In this document: positions 8,002 to 16,730 of the stretch, piece by piece
How the letters are laid out: each line of letters starts with the position of its first letter
Position numbering within the stretch: position 1 is the first letter of the stretch
Source of the DNA: Bryobacterales bacterium
GTDB lineage: Bacteria; Acidobacteriota; Terriglobia; Bryobacterales; Bryobacteraceae
NCBI GenBank assembly: GCA_947446025.1
Contig: CANFEY010000019.1
Span: 1-64,000 of the forward strand
Length of the DNA stretch: 64,000 nt
Direction of reading: 5' to 3'
Program-made: the position numbers and the translations under genes
Notes under the pieces: model-generated
What the model was told of the DNA's origin: nothing
The model's database searches: none
Seen by the model: the letters and a program-made list of their open reading frames with translations, nothing else

Positions 8002-9564
8002 TCACTGTAGCATGCCTGCCACTAGGCCAGCGATGGTATGTGGGTTCGCCTCAACCTCGACGTGCAGTCCAAGCTCCCGTGCTGTGGCCGACGTGATCGG
8101 ACCAATCGACGCCACCTTCGCTCCCGCCGGCACGCCCGCTGCCGCGACGAAATTCTTCACCGTCGACGAACTGGTGAACGTGATCCATTGCGGCTTGCGC
8201 TCCATGACTTCCTTCGCGCGCGCCGCTAAGCCCTCGGGAGCCTCCGTGCGATACGCCTCCACCACATCCACAATCGCCCCGCGCTTGCGCAATTCTTCCG
8301 GCACCACATCCCGAGCCACAGCCGCACGAGGCAGCAGCACCCGCTTCCCGCGCAGATCCTCGCCAGCAAGCGCTTCGAGCAAACTCTCCGCTACGTACTC
8401 CGCAGGCATACAGTCTGCTTTCAGATGCAGCGCCTCGACGGCGGCCCTCGTCGCTGGACCAATCGCGGCGACTCTCGCACGCAGCTTGCGGATGTCGTCG
8501 AGCCCCGCCACGAAGCGCTTCACTCCGTTGACGCTGGTGAAAATCACCCAGTCGTACGAATCCAGCCGCTCCATCGCCCGAGCCATCGGACCCGGGTCAG
8601 CAGGCGACCGAATCTCAATCACCGGCAGCGCGATCACCTCCGCGCCCAACGCCTCCAGCGGCTCCGCCAAATCCCGCGACTGCCGATGGTCCCGCGTAAT
8701 CACAATCCGTTGGCCGAACAGCGGCAGCTTCTCAAACCAACTGAAGCGATCCCGCAGCGACACCACCTCGCCGATCACAATTGTCGCCGGCGGCTTCAGC
8801 CCCTGCGCCGCGATCAGACCCGGCAGCGTTTCGAGCGTCCCCACAATCGTCTGCTGATTCGGACGAGTCGCCCACCGCACCACCATCGCCGGAGTATGCT
8901 TCGACCGTCCCCGCGCCACCATCTCCCGAGCGATCTCGGCGAAGTTCACCAGCCCCATGAACAGCACCACTGTCTCCGCTGACCCGACCTTGCCCCAGTC
9001 AATTGCATCCACCCGATGCCCCGTCACAAACGTCACCGCTGAGGTATGCTCGCGATGCGTCAGCGGCACCCCCGTGTACGCCGCCACGCCGAGCGGCACG
9101 GTCACTCCCGGCACAATCTCAAACGCCACGCCCGCCGCCGCCAGCGCCTCAACCTCTTCCCCGCCCCGCGCGAAGATGAACGGATCGCCGCCCTTCAGCC
9201 GAACCACAGTGCGCCCGCGCGCGGCATGCTCCACCAACAGCGCGTTGATCTCCTCCTGTGACATCTCATGGTCCGCGCGCTTCTTGCCCACGTAGATCCG
9301 CTCAGCCGAAGCAGGCGCATAATCGAGCAGCCGGTCACTAGCCAGCGCGTCATAGAGCACGACATCCGCGCGCTCAAGCACCTTGCGCCCCTTGACCGTG
9401 ATTAAATCCGGATCGCCAGGCCCCGCCCCAACCAAAAACACTTTGGGGACAGTATACTCAACTCCCGAATTCCCCCCAGACTTTCCCTTAGACCCTCCGC
9501 CGACCCGGGGGAATTCGGGAGTTGAGTATACTGTCCCTCCATTCCCTCCATTCCCGCTGCTCAT
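8002..9564 (-). CDS. cobA-hemD: Fused uroporphyrinogen-III C-methyltransferase / uroporphyrinogen-III synthase
   Basis: This 520-residue bifunctional enzyme links heme and siroheme synthesis. Residues about 40-290 are the SAM-dependent methyltransferase (SUMT), with VGAGPGDPDLITVKG at its start and VVRLKGGDPFIFARGG. Residues about 290-520 are the HemD synthase that closes the tetrapyrrole ring (TSVNGVKRF, TFTSSSTVKNF). The ATG at 9564 overlaps the hemC stop by 4 nt, supporting it as the true start. That start gives an odd 40-residue N-terminal extension encoded by a perfect 31-bp inverted repeat, not by SUMT sequence. A start at a later codon near the SUMT domain is an alternative. Confidence 0.92.
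   Translation of the reverse strand: MSSGNGGNGGTVYSTPEFPRVGGGSKGKSGGNSGVEYTVPKVFLVGAGPGDPDLITVKGRKVLERADVVLYDALASDRLLDYAPASAERIYVGKKRADHEMSQEEINALLVEHAARGRTVVRLKGGDPFIFARGGEEVEALAAAGVAFEIVPGVTVPLGVAAYTGVPLTHREHTSAVTFVTGHRVDAIDWGKVGSAETVVLFMGLVNFAEIAREMVARGRSKHTPAMVVRWATRPNQQTIVGTLETLPGLIAAQGLKPPATIVIGEVVSLRDRFSWFEKLPLFGQRIVITRDHRQSRDLAEPLEALGAEVIALPVIEIRSPADPGPMARAMERLDSYDWVIFTSVNGVKRFVAGLDDIRKLRARVAAIGPATRAAVEALHLKADCMPAEYVAESLLEALAGEDLRGKRVLLPRAAVARDVVPEELRKRGAIVDVVEAYRTEAPEGLAARAKEVMERKPQWITFTSSSTVKNFVAAAGVPAGAKVASIGPITSATARELGLHVEVEANPHTIAGLVAGMLQ
9446..9537. repeat. Perfect 31-bp inverted repeat inside the 5' end of cobA-hemD
   Basis: Positions 9446-9476 are exactly reverse-complementary to 9507-9537, separated by a 30-nt spacer. 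The arms contain GTATAC and GAATTC. The repeat lies just inside the cobA-hemD reading frame and adds about 35 residues. It has the look of a mobile palindromic element of the REP/MITE kind; that identity is inference. Confidence 0.85.
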
Positions 9565-10457
9565 GCCCCGTAGACCTCACTCAAAATCACATCCGCCCCA
9601 TCATCCAGCAGCGTCCGCCCCAGCGTCTCCCCCACATGCTTGGGATCACGCCCCGCCAACTCCCCGCGCACAATCTCCGCCCCATCCGGCCTCGCCACAA
9701 TCGCCACCAACCTTACCCCATCCGCCGTCACAGTCGCGTGCGCGCCCACAGGAACCTGACACCCGCCCCCCAGCACCAATAACAACGCCCGCTCCGCCGT
9801 CACCGCCGCCCGCGTAGCCACATGATCCAACTTGCGAGCCAACTCCTGCGCAAGCCCGCCGTCATCCCGAGTCTCAATCGCCAGCGCCCCCTGCCCAACC
9901 GCCGGACACATCACATCTTGCGGAATCAGCTCCGTAATCCGCTCCGCCCACCCCAGCCTCCGCAACCCCGCCGCCGCCAGCACGATCGCACCATACTGCC
10001 CCTCATCCAACTTCCGCAGCCGCGTATCCACGTTCCCCCGCAGCATCTCAATCGAAAGCCCGCGCCCCAGCGCCAGCAACTGCGACGACCGCCGCAGTGA
10101 ACTCGTGCCAATCTTCATCCCCGCCCGCAGCTCACTCACCCGAGCACCAATTAACGCATCCCGAGGCTCCTCCCGCTCCGGGATCGCCGACAAAATCAGC
10201 CCCGCAGGCAACTCCGTCGGAACATCCTTCATGCTGTGTACCGCCAGATCAATCGACCCGTCCAGCAGCGCCTCTTCGATCTCCTTCGTGAACAGCCCCT
10301 TGCCCCCGACCTTCGAGAGCGGCACATCCTGAATCCGATCCCCGCTCGTCTTGATGATCTCGATGCGCGCCTCCGCCCCCAGCTCCTTCAAACACGCCTG
10401 AATGTGCCGAGCCTGCCACAGCGCGAGTTGCGACCCGCGCGAACCAATAACGATCAT
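9561..10457 (-). CDS. hemC: Porphobilinogen deaminase (hydroxymethylbilane synthase)
   Basis: This 298-residue cytosolic enzyme polymerises four porphobilinogen units into hydroxymethylbilane, the substrate of HemD encoded next. The N-terminus IGSRGSQLALWQA, the KEIEEALLDGSIDLAVHSMKD region (cofactor and Asp site) and GGGCQVPVGAHA with the dipyrromethane-binding Cys are all present. It overlaps hemA upstream and cobA-hemD downstream by 4 nt each, so the genes are translationally coupled. Length is normal. Confidence 0.97.
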   Translation of the reverse strand: MIVIGSRGSQLALWQARHIQACLKELGAEARIEIIKTSGDRIQDVPLSKVGGKGLFTKEIEEALLDGSIDLAVHSMKDVPTELPAGLILSAIPEREEPRDALIGARVSELRAGMKIGTSSLRRSSQLLALGRGLSIEMLRGNVDTRLRKLDEGQYGAIVLAAAGLRRLGWAERITELIPQDVMCPAVGQGALAIETRDDGGLAQELARKLDHVATRAAVTAERALLLVLGGGCQVPVGAHATVTADGVRLVAIVARPDGAEIVRGELAGRDPKHVGETLGRTLLDDGADVILSEVYGA

Positions 10458-11713
10458 TCGTCTCCTAGCCTAAACAGCTTGCGCACCGCATCCAGCACGT
10501 TCGAATCCGTCCCCTGCTTGCGCAACTCCGAAATCGGCCCGTGCGCGATCTTGTTGACCAGGCCGCGGGTCATCGCCTCGATGGCTTCTTCCTGCTGCGG
10601 CGTGAGCGGGCCCAACTTCCCGCGCACGCGGTCGATCTCGCCCTTGCGCCAGCCGTCGAGCTGCTCCTGCAAGCGCACAATCGTCGGAGCCGCCTCGCGC
10701 GTCTTCAACCGCAGCATCATCCGCTCGACTTCTTCCCCGATGATGTCCTCGGCGTCCTTGGCCACCTCAATGCGACCCTTCAGGTTCGCATCCACAACCT
10801 TGCCCAAATCATCGATGTCGTAAAGAAACGCTCCGTCAATCTGATTCACCGACGGATCAATGTTGCGTGGCACCGCGATGTCGATGAAAAACATCGGCTG
10901 ATTGCGCCGCTTCGAAATCGCCGCCCGCACTTGATCCTTGGTCAGGATGTAGTGCGGAGCCCCGCTCGACGCCAACACGATATCCACGTTCGGCACCATC
11001 TCTTCAAACCGCTCGTAGTCGATCACTCGCCCGCCGCAATCCTCCGCCAGCGCCTCCGCCCGCGCCCGCGTGCGATTCGTCACCAAAATCTCCGACACCC
11101 CTGCCCGCCGCAGATGCCGAGCCGCACTCTCCGCCATCTTCCCCGCACCCACCACCAACGCGCGCTTGCCCTGCAAGGTCCCAAAAATCTCGCGAGCCAA
11201 CTCCACCGCGGCGTAACTCACAGACACCGCGCTCTGCCCGATCTCCGTCTCAGACCGCACACGCTTCGCCACATTGAAGGCACGCGTCATCAGCAAATCA
11301 AGGAACCCGCTGACCGACCCATTCGCCTTCGCCACCGCATACGCCGCTTTCAGCTGCCCCAATATCTGCGGCTCGCCGACCACAATCGAATCCAAACTCG
11401 ACGCCACGCGGAATAAGTGCCGAATCGCCTCCGGCCCATCGTAACTATAAAGGTAGGGAGTCACCAGCGCCGGATCCACCGCCCGCGCATCAGCCAGGAA
11501 CCCGCCCACCGCAGCCTCCACATCCACGCCCTCTTCCGCCGTAACCGACACCTCCACGCGATTGCACGTGGAAAGGATCAGCCCCTCCTGCACCCCAGGC
11601 CGCCGCTTCAGTTTGTCCAAGGCTTCAGGCAAAGCTCCCTCAGCGAACGCAATCCGTTCGCGGACCTCCACAGGAGCCGTGCGGTGATTCAACCCTGTAA
11701 GAAGAAACTTCAT
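10454..11713 (-). CDS. hemA: Glutamyl-tRNA reductase
   Basis: This 419-residue NADPH-dependent enzyme reduces glutamyl-tRNA to glutamate semialdehyde, the first committed step of C5-pathway heme synthesis. The start at 11713 gives MKFLLTGLNHRTAPVEVRE, the family N-terminus, and overlaps the stop of the upstream gene by 4 nt; an in-frame ATG 39 nt further up is less likely. The catalytic Cys is in ILSTCNRVEVS. An NADPH-binding VVGAGKMAE and a C-terminal dimerisation helix region follow. It is the second gene of the tetrapyrrole operon. Confidence 0.97.
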   Translation of the reverse strand: MKFLLTGLNHRTAPVEVRERIAFAEGALPEALDKLKRRPGVQEGLILSTCNRVEVSVTAEEGVDVEAAVGGFLADARAVDPALVTPYLYSYDGPEAIRHLFRVASSLDSIVVGEPQILGQLKAAYAVAKANGSVSGFLDLLMTRAFNVAKRVRSETEIGQSAVSVSYAAVELAREIFGTLQGKRALVVGAGKMAESAARHLRRAGVSEILVTNRTRARAEALAEDCGGRVIDYERFEEMVPNVDIVLASSGAPHYILTKDQVRAAISKRRNQPMFFIDIAVPRNIDPSVNQIDGAFLYDIDDLGKVVDANLKGRIEVAKDAEDIIGEEVERMMLRLKTREAAPTIVRLQEQLDGWRKGEIDRVRGKLGPLTPQQEEAIEAMTRGLVNKIAHGPISELRKQGTDSNVLDAVRKLFRLGDE

Positions 11714-12528
11714 GGAGTCAGCGTTGACTCCAGTCCCAAATGCGTCACCCACGTCAGCGCGCTACACCCCAGCACCGCCAGCGCCATCACCGCCGCCTTA
11801 CGCCCGCGCCACCCCGCCGATTGCCGCAGAAACAGCATGATCAGCAACAGCGCCCAAGTGAACAGCGAAATCGTGATGCTAGGATTCCCAATCCAACTCG
11901 AGTTGGAGTAAAAGAACGCCCACATCACCGCGAAGATCAACCCCAGCGTCAGGAACGCAAACCCCAGCCCCAGAGACTTGGTCAACATCCCATCCAGCGT
12001 CGCCAGCGGAGGTAATTTCTCCAGCAGCGCGCTCCCCGACTTGCTCTTCAACCGCCGCTCCTGCATCAAATACGCCACCGCCGAAAGCGCCGTGAAGAAC
12101 AGCGCCGCGTACCCCGCCAGCACCAGCACAATGTGGACCACCAGCAGCACCCCGCGGAACCCCTCGTCCTGCGAAGGCGTCATCGGCGTTTCCAGCGCCG
12201 CCACCAACACCATCCCAAACACCAGCGGAAACAGCGCGACCGATGCCGACCCGAACCCGTAGCGCTTCTCCGTAGCCACAAATGCCAGCGCGATCAAAAA
12301 CGCGCACAAGCTGACCGTCTGGTAGAAGTTGTCCACCGGAATCCGCCCGCTGCCCAGCCCCAACTCGACAATCGCCACCCCGTGCAAAATCACCGCCAGC
12401 CGGAACGCCGAAAGCGCCACCCCCAACGCACTCTGCCCCTGCCGCACCGCCGTCAAAAGCGAATGCAGCAGCCCCACGGCATACAACCCCGCCGCAACGC
12501 GCAACCAGAATGTGCTGGCTTCAATCAT
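11710..12528 (-). CDS. HemX/CcsA-like cytochrome c assembly membrane protein
   Basis: This 272-residue integral membrane protein has about eight hydrophobic helices. It matches the CcsA/ResC/HemX type that commonly precedes hemA and handles heme or affects HemA abundance. The LVVHIVLVLAGYAALFFTALSAVAYL helix pair and a Trp-rich loop (WAFFYSNSSWIGNP) are typical. Its stop overlaps the hemA start by 4 nt, so it heads the hemX-hemA-hemC-cobA/hemD operon. Whether it handles heme for cytochrome c or regulates HemA is not decidable from sequence. Confidence 0.8.
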   Translation of the reverse strand: MIEASTFWLRVAAGLYAVGLLHSLLTAVRQGQSALGVALSAFRLAVILHGVAIVELGLGSGRIPVDNFYQTVSLCAFLIALAFVATEKRYGFGSASVALFPLVFGMVLVAALETPMTPSQDEGFRGVLLVVHIVLVLAGYAALFFTALSAVAYLMQERRLKSKSGSALLEKLPPLATLDGMLTKSLGLGFAFLTLGLIFAVMWAFFYSNSSWIGNPSITISLFTWALLLIMLFLRQSAGWRGRKAAVMALAVLGCSALTWVTHLGLESTLTP

Positions 12529-12605
12529 TTTTGCCCTATTCTGATTCTACGCTGTCCATCCGACCTCAGAATAGAACTCCCACCAGATCCTCGACAAATT
12601 GAACG

Positions 12606-12624
12606 AACGCGCAAGCGTTACAAT
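12606..12624 (+). promoter_or_regulatory. Candidate hicBA promoter/operator
   Basis: AACGC-4nt-GCGTT is a small perfect palindrome at 12606-12619. It overlaps TACAAT (12619-12624), a good -10 hexamer only 8 nt before the hicB ATG at 12633. A TTGAAC lies upstream at a shorter than usual spacing (14 nt). The position fits autoregulation by the HicB DNA-binding antitoxin and an almost leaderless mRNA. This is inference. Confidence 0.4.
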
Positions 12625-12632
12625 AAGAACGC

Positions 12633-12845
12633 ATGGCATTCGACGACTACAAGGTTGTCCTCTATCGCAACCAACCCGACGGATGGGTTGCGGAAATCCC
12701 CGCAATCCCCGGCTGCTACGCCCTCATGCCGACCCGCGAAGCCGCGCTTCACGAACTCTCCGCCATCTTTGGCGCGATTGTCGCAGAGTATCGGGAACGT
12801 AACCAGCCATTGCCCACCGATACCACCGAACTCGTGCATGCCTAG
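12633..12845 (+). CDS. hicB: HicB-family antitoxin
   Basis: This 70-residue protein has the HicB fold signature: YKVVLYRNQPDGWVAEIPAI followed by PGCYALMPTREAALHEL and a helical tail. HicB neutralises the HicA mRNA interferase and normally represses its own operon. It is the short form without an obvious extra DNA-binding domain. It overlaps hicA by 8 nt and precedes it, the reverse of the textbook hicAB order. Confidence 0.85.
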   Translation: MAFDDYKVVLYRNQPDGWVAEIPAIPGCYALMPTREAALHELSAIFGAIVAEYRERNQPLPTDTTELVHA

Positions 12846-13053
12846 CGCGCGAGCCGAAGAATTTCGCCGGGCCGCAACTAAGCTAGGTTTCGCGAGAACC
12901 CGTCAAGTTGGAAGTCATGAACGCTGGCGGCACCCGGACGGGCGCTCGGCGACCATTCCGATTCATGGCGGTCAAGAGATCGGTGCCCCGCTGTTTCAGC
13001 GAATCCTTCGCCAACTGGGAATTGACGAGCAACGTTTCAGCAAGCTCCGCTGA
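12838..13053 (+). CDS. hicA: HicA-family mRNA interferase toxin
   Basis: This 71-residue protein matches HicA, a small dsRBD-like toxin that cleaves mRNA. The ATG at 12838 gives MPSARAEEFRRAATKLGF. The active-site His lies in QVGSHERWRHPDG, followed by ATIPIHGGQEIG, the hallmark TIPIHG segment, and a C-terminal ILRQLGI helix. It overlaps hicB by 8 nt. The toxin looks intact. Confidence 0.88.
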   Translation: MPSARAEEFRRAATKLGFARTRQVGSHERWRHPDGRSATIPIHGGQEIGAPLFQRILRQLGIDEQRFSKLR

Positions 13054-13104
13054 CCCATCGTCCCCCGCCGGCCACACCCGAGCCCCCGCGCTATACTAGC
13101 TCCG

Positions 13105-13674
13105 ATGCTCGAGCCTTCTCCCGACGACGTGAGCACCCTGCTCATCCGCTGGAGCGACGGCGACCGCGCTGCCCTCGACCAGCTCATGCCGCTGGTCTAC
13201 TCCGAACTCCACCTGCTCGCCGCCGCCTACCTCCGCCGCGAGCGCCCCGGCCACTCCCTCCAGAGCACCGGCATCGTCCATGAAGCCTTCCTCAAACTGG
13301 TGGACCAACGCCACGTCCGCTGGCAGGACCGCGCCCACTTCTAAGGCGTCACCGCGCAAATCATGCGCCGCATCCTGGTCGATCACGCCCGCGCCAAACA
13401 CCGTAAAAAGCGCGGCGGAGAAATGGAAACGCTCGCCCTTGACGAAGGCCTCCATGTCTCGCCGCGCAAAAGTGTCCAGATTATCGCCCTCGATGACGCC
13501 CTCACCGCACTCGCCCAACTCGACCAGCAACAGTGCACCGTCGTCGAAATGCGCTTCTTCGGCGGCCTCACTCTGGAAGAGACCGCCGAAGCCCTGCGTA
13601 TTTCCCGCGCCACCGTCCATCGCGACTGGGTCACCGCCCGCGCCTGGCTCATGCGCGAGCTGGCCGCTGCGTAG
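13105..13674 (+). pseudogene. ECF sigma factor (TIGR02999/SigX6 type) interrupted by an in-frame TAA
   Basis: The combined reading frame encodes a complete ECF-type sigma factor of about 189 residues. Region 2 reads [24 protein letters not shown] and ends in WQDRAHF; after TAA at 13342-13344 the same frame continues GVTAQIMRRILVDHARAKHRKK and then region 4 with VVEMRFFGGLTLEETAEALRIS and a helix-turn-helix. The stop replaces the second aromatic residue of the conserved HF(F/Y)GVAA segment. No frameshift is needed, so this is one nonsense codon in an otherwise well-preserved gene. Readthrough, a sequencing error or recent inactivation are possible. The ATG at 13363 could restart a region-4-only fragment. 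Confidence 0.88.
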
Positions 13675-13690
13675 GACAAGACCGAATCGC

Positions 13691-14221
13691 CTACTTGGAA
13701 CCACCGCCGTCGGACGTATCCACGTCCATCTCCGGGTCAATCCGCCAGTAGACAGCCTGGTTGGCGGCATTGTATGCCGAGATCAACACGCTAATCTCGA
13801 AGTTCCCTTTGTTGTTGACGGTCACATTGGGACTGTCGTATTCAACCACCCCGCCGACGGCGTTGAAAGCAGGAACGGTCCACGTGACAGGGTTTGGACC
13901 TGTAAAGGCATTCGGCCCTTGGCCGGACACTCCGTTCCCTTTCTTGACTGAACTCACGGCGAACGCGAGTACGGGCGGCGGCGTGGGTGCGGTAGCGCCG
14001 AAATTCACGGTCGCGATAAACATTAAGGACGGTTTTCGCGGCGGGGGGCCGTCGGGGGCCAAGACGCTCAACGGGCTGGGTACATCGCGGAAACTGCTGT
14101 CCCATTCGGCCCAACTGGCGGCGGACTGCGGGATCACCGTCGGATTGTTCGGATCGGTGGAACCCTCCCACCAGTTCATGGTCCATCCCAATTTGTAGCC
14201 GGGATAATACGGTTTTGGCAT
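13691..14221 (-). CDS. Uncharacterised protein downstream of the kinase gene
   Basis: This 176-residue protein is not recognised. The start at 14221 (MPKPYYPGYKLGWTMNW) has AGGAG 8 nt upstream; longer in-frame starts lack this. The sequence is rich in Pro, Gly and Asn, has no clear signal peptide or membrane helix, and ends with a beta-like segment FEISVLISAYN then YWRIDPEMDVD. It lies 40 nt behind the interrupted kinase gene in the same direction and meets the sigma factor gene tail to tail. Its product could be a small soluble beta-sandwich; this is a guess from composition. Confidence 0.6.
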   Translation of the reverse strand: MPKPYYPGYKLGWTMNWWEGSTDPNNPTVIPQSAASWAEWDSSFRDVPSPLSVLAPDGPPPRKPSLMFIATVNFGATAPTPPPVLAFAVSSVKKGNGVSGQGPNAFTGPNPVTWTVPAFNAVGGVVEYDSPNVTVNNKGNFEISVLISAYNAANQAVYWRIDPEMDVDTSDGGGSK

Positions 14222-14261
14222 TGTATGCTCCTCTTTTCTGCGTTGTAAGTCGATTTGCGGA

Positions 14262-16730
14262 TTACTTCTTCCCGGTTGCCGTTCCGCTCGTGGCAGCCAG
14301 TAACTGGTAGCGCCGGTCTGCACGTAGCGCCACTAATTCCGGTTCGTGCTCAATCTCGTTCAGGGAGTAGCCCGCGCCCAACGACTCCCCCAGTGCAGTC
14401 AGCGCTTTGTCGCGCTCCCCTAGTAATTCCCAGGCGATGGCCACGCGGAACATCAGCAGCCCCGACTTGGCAGTGGACGGCAACTTCCCCAGTTCTGCCC
14501 GAGACCCTTGCGGATCGCCCAGTTTTGCCAGGTAAATCGCCAGGCGCGAATGCAAGTCTGGGTCGTTCGGTTTCCGCTCCAGTTCCGCCCGGGCCAATTG
14601 AGCAGCGCGCGTGTAGGTAGTTTTCGATTTGTCCCGTTGCCCGGGCGCCCAACGGTACGCGTCCCCCAGATTTCCCCAATAGAGGTAGTTCCCCGCGGAA
14701 AGTTCCACCGCCTTCTCCAACGGAGCTACAGCATCACCAAAGCGTCCCTGAAAGAAACGTAGAGTACCCAGATTGTTGTAAACCACGGCGCTCGGTTGAA
14801 TTTCCAGGGATTTCTGAAACTCAGCAGCGGCCTCGTCGTAGCGATTCAACATGTAGAGCGACGTAGCCGCGGTCCTGTGAAGAATTGCGTTGTCCGGCGT
14901 CAGCCGTAGAGCTTGATTCAACACCGCCAGAGCATCTCCGTAATCCCCCCTGCGGTAGAGCAGGCTCCCCAGATTCTCTGACAGTAACCATCGGTTTGGT
15001 TCCAGAGCCAGGCCAGCCCGCAGTTCCTTCTCCGCTTCCAAACGCTTTTGTTGCGCGGTCAAGAGATTCGCCCTGTAGAGGAAAACCAAAGGGTCCTTAG
15101 GATTGTCGAGGAACGCCGCGTCCAATTCCCGCTCGGCGTCGGACAATTGACCCTGCGTGGTCATGACTTTGCCTAGCACGGCGTGCGCCATCCCCAAACT
15201 GGGTGCGATTTGCACCGATTTCTCGGCGGACTCCCGCGCCAGCCGAAGCCACTGCGCATCGGGCGCGACCGCGTACCTAAAAACGTAACCTTGGGCTAAC
15301 CCCGCATACGCCGGAGCCGACTGCGCGTCCAATTGAATCGCCTTCTGGAACGCCTCAATCGCCTTGTCCACATTGCCCTGCCGGTCATACCGCTCCAATA
15401 ACGTCGCGCCAAGCTGATAATGCTCGTACGCGGTCACCGGGACGGCTACCGACCGCGCGGGCAACAGCGCCAACACCCGATCCGCAATCGCCGCCCGCTG
15501 CCAGCCCCCGGCACCCAGCAACGCCACCGCAGCCAACCCCGAGGCCAGCACCGCCGTCGACCACTTACGCGGCACCTCGACAGGAGGAACGGCCACTTCC
15601 GGCGCGAGAGTCCCGACAAAGGACGCCATCGTCCCGCCGCCCTCCCCCAACACCCCCGCCAGCGACTGCAACCGCTGATCCCGGTCCTTCTTCATGCACG
15701 CGTCAATCAGCGCCGCCACACGCTCCGGCACGGCAGGATTCACCTGCACCACCGGCACCGGCTCGGCATGCACGATCTGCTTCAGCAGCGCCACCGTGTT
15801 CGCACCCGCGAACGGACGCGCGCCGCTCACCAGTTCATAGAGAATCACGCCGAACGAAAAAATGTCGCTGCGCCAATCCACTTTCTCGCCCAGTGCTTGC
15901 TCGGGAGACATGTACGCCGGTGTCCCCATCACCGCGCCCGCATTCGTGAGCCCGGTTTCGAGGTGCGCGCCCGCGCCCTCACCCTCCGGCTCGGTCCACT
16001 TCGCCAGCCCGAAGTCCAGGACCTTCACAATCCCCTCCGGCGTCACCATGATGTTCGCCGGCTTCAGATCCCGATGCACAATGCCCTTGGCGTGGGCCTT
16101 GGTCAGTGCCGAAGCGGTCTGCCGGGCGTACTCCAGTAACTTGAGGAAAGACGGCGCGTTTGCCTCCCCCGCCTTCCGCCCTGCCAGCACCCGGTTGAGC
16201 GGGGTCCCTTCGATGAACTCCATCGCAATGAAGTCCACCCCCTCCACCGAGTTGTACTCATAAATGGTGACGATGTTCGGATGATTCAGCGCCGATGCGG
16301 CCTTAGCCTAGCGCGCGAACCGTTGCCGGTGCTTCGGGCTGATGACCTCGCGCGAGATCACCTTCACCGCCACCTCGCGCCCCAGGTTCACGTCCACGGC
16401 CTTATAGACCGCCCCCATCCCGCCCTCACCAATTTTTCCAGTAATCCTATAGTGCGAAAGGACGCGCCCCACCGGGATTTCCGCCACTCCGCCGGGTGGG
16501 TGCATCGTCACCGTCCGGTCACCGGCCATAACAAGAGGTTGATCCAAAAAGGCAGACCCCTCCGCCGCGCGCAGCAAGCTCTCCACCTCAGCCCGCAACG
16601 CAGCATCATCGGCGCAGGCAACGTCGAGAAAGGCGTTCCGCTCAGCCAGCGGGACGCCGAGCCCGCGGTCCAACAATTCGCGAACCACCGCCCAGCGCCG
16701 GGCAGCGGCAGAACCTGAACCATTGTCCAT
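14262..16730 (-). pseudogene. Ser/Thr kinase with TPR tail interrupted by an in-frame TAG
   Basis: The full frame starts at MDNGSGSAAARRW (16730). It has an N-terminal helical region of the kind paired with ECF sigma factors, then a PknB-type kinase: IGEGGMGAVYKA glycine loop, VAVKV lysine, GIVHRDLKPANI, LDFGLAKW and GTPAYMSPEQ. A membrane helix sits mid-protein and many TPR repeats fill the C-terminal half (for example NNLGTLRFFQGRFGDAVAPLEKAVEL). A single TAG at 16308-16310 falls in RFAR-stop-AKAASALNHPNIV, where the family has Glu (GAG to TAG, one base). No other lesion is seen. The interruption lies between the ATP-binding lobe and the catalytic loop, so an unsuppressed gene is dead. Confidence 0.88.

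Noticed and set aside
6806-8857. A 683-codon open frame on the plus strand
   Set aside because: It is antisense to cas10 and cobA-hemD, Ser/Ala/Arg-rich and without family-like sequence; an effect of high GC.
1-12600. CRISPR array near the csm genes
   Set aside because: I looked for regularly spaced 25-40-bp direct repeats around the operon and saw none.
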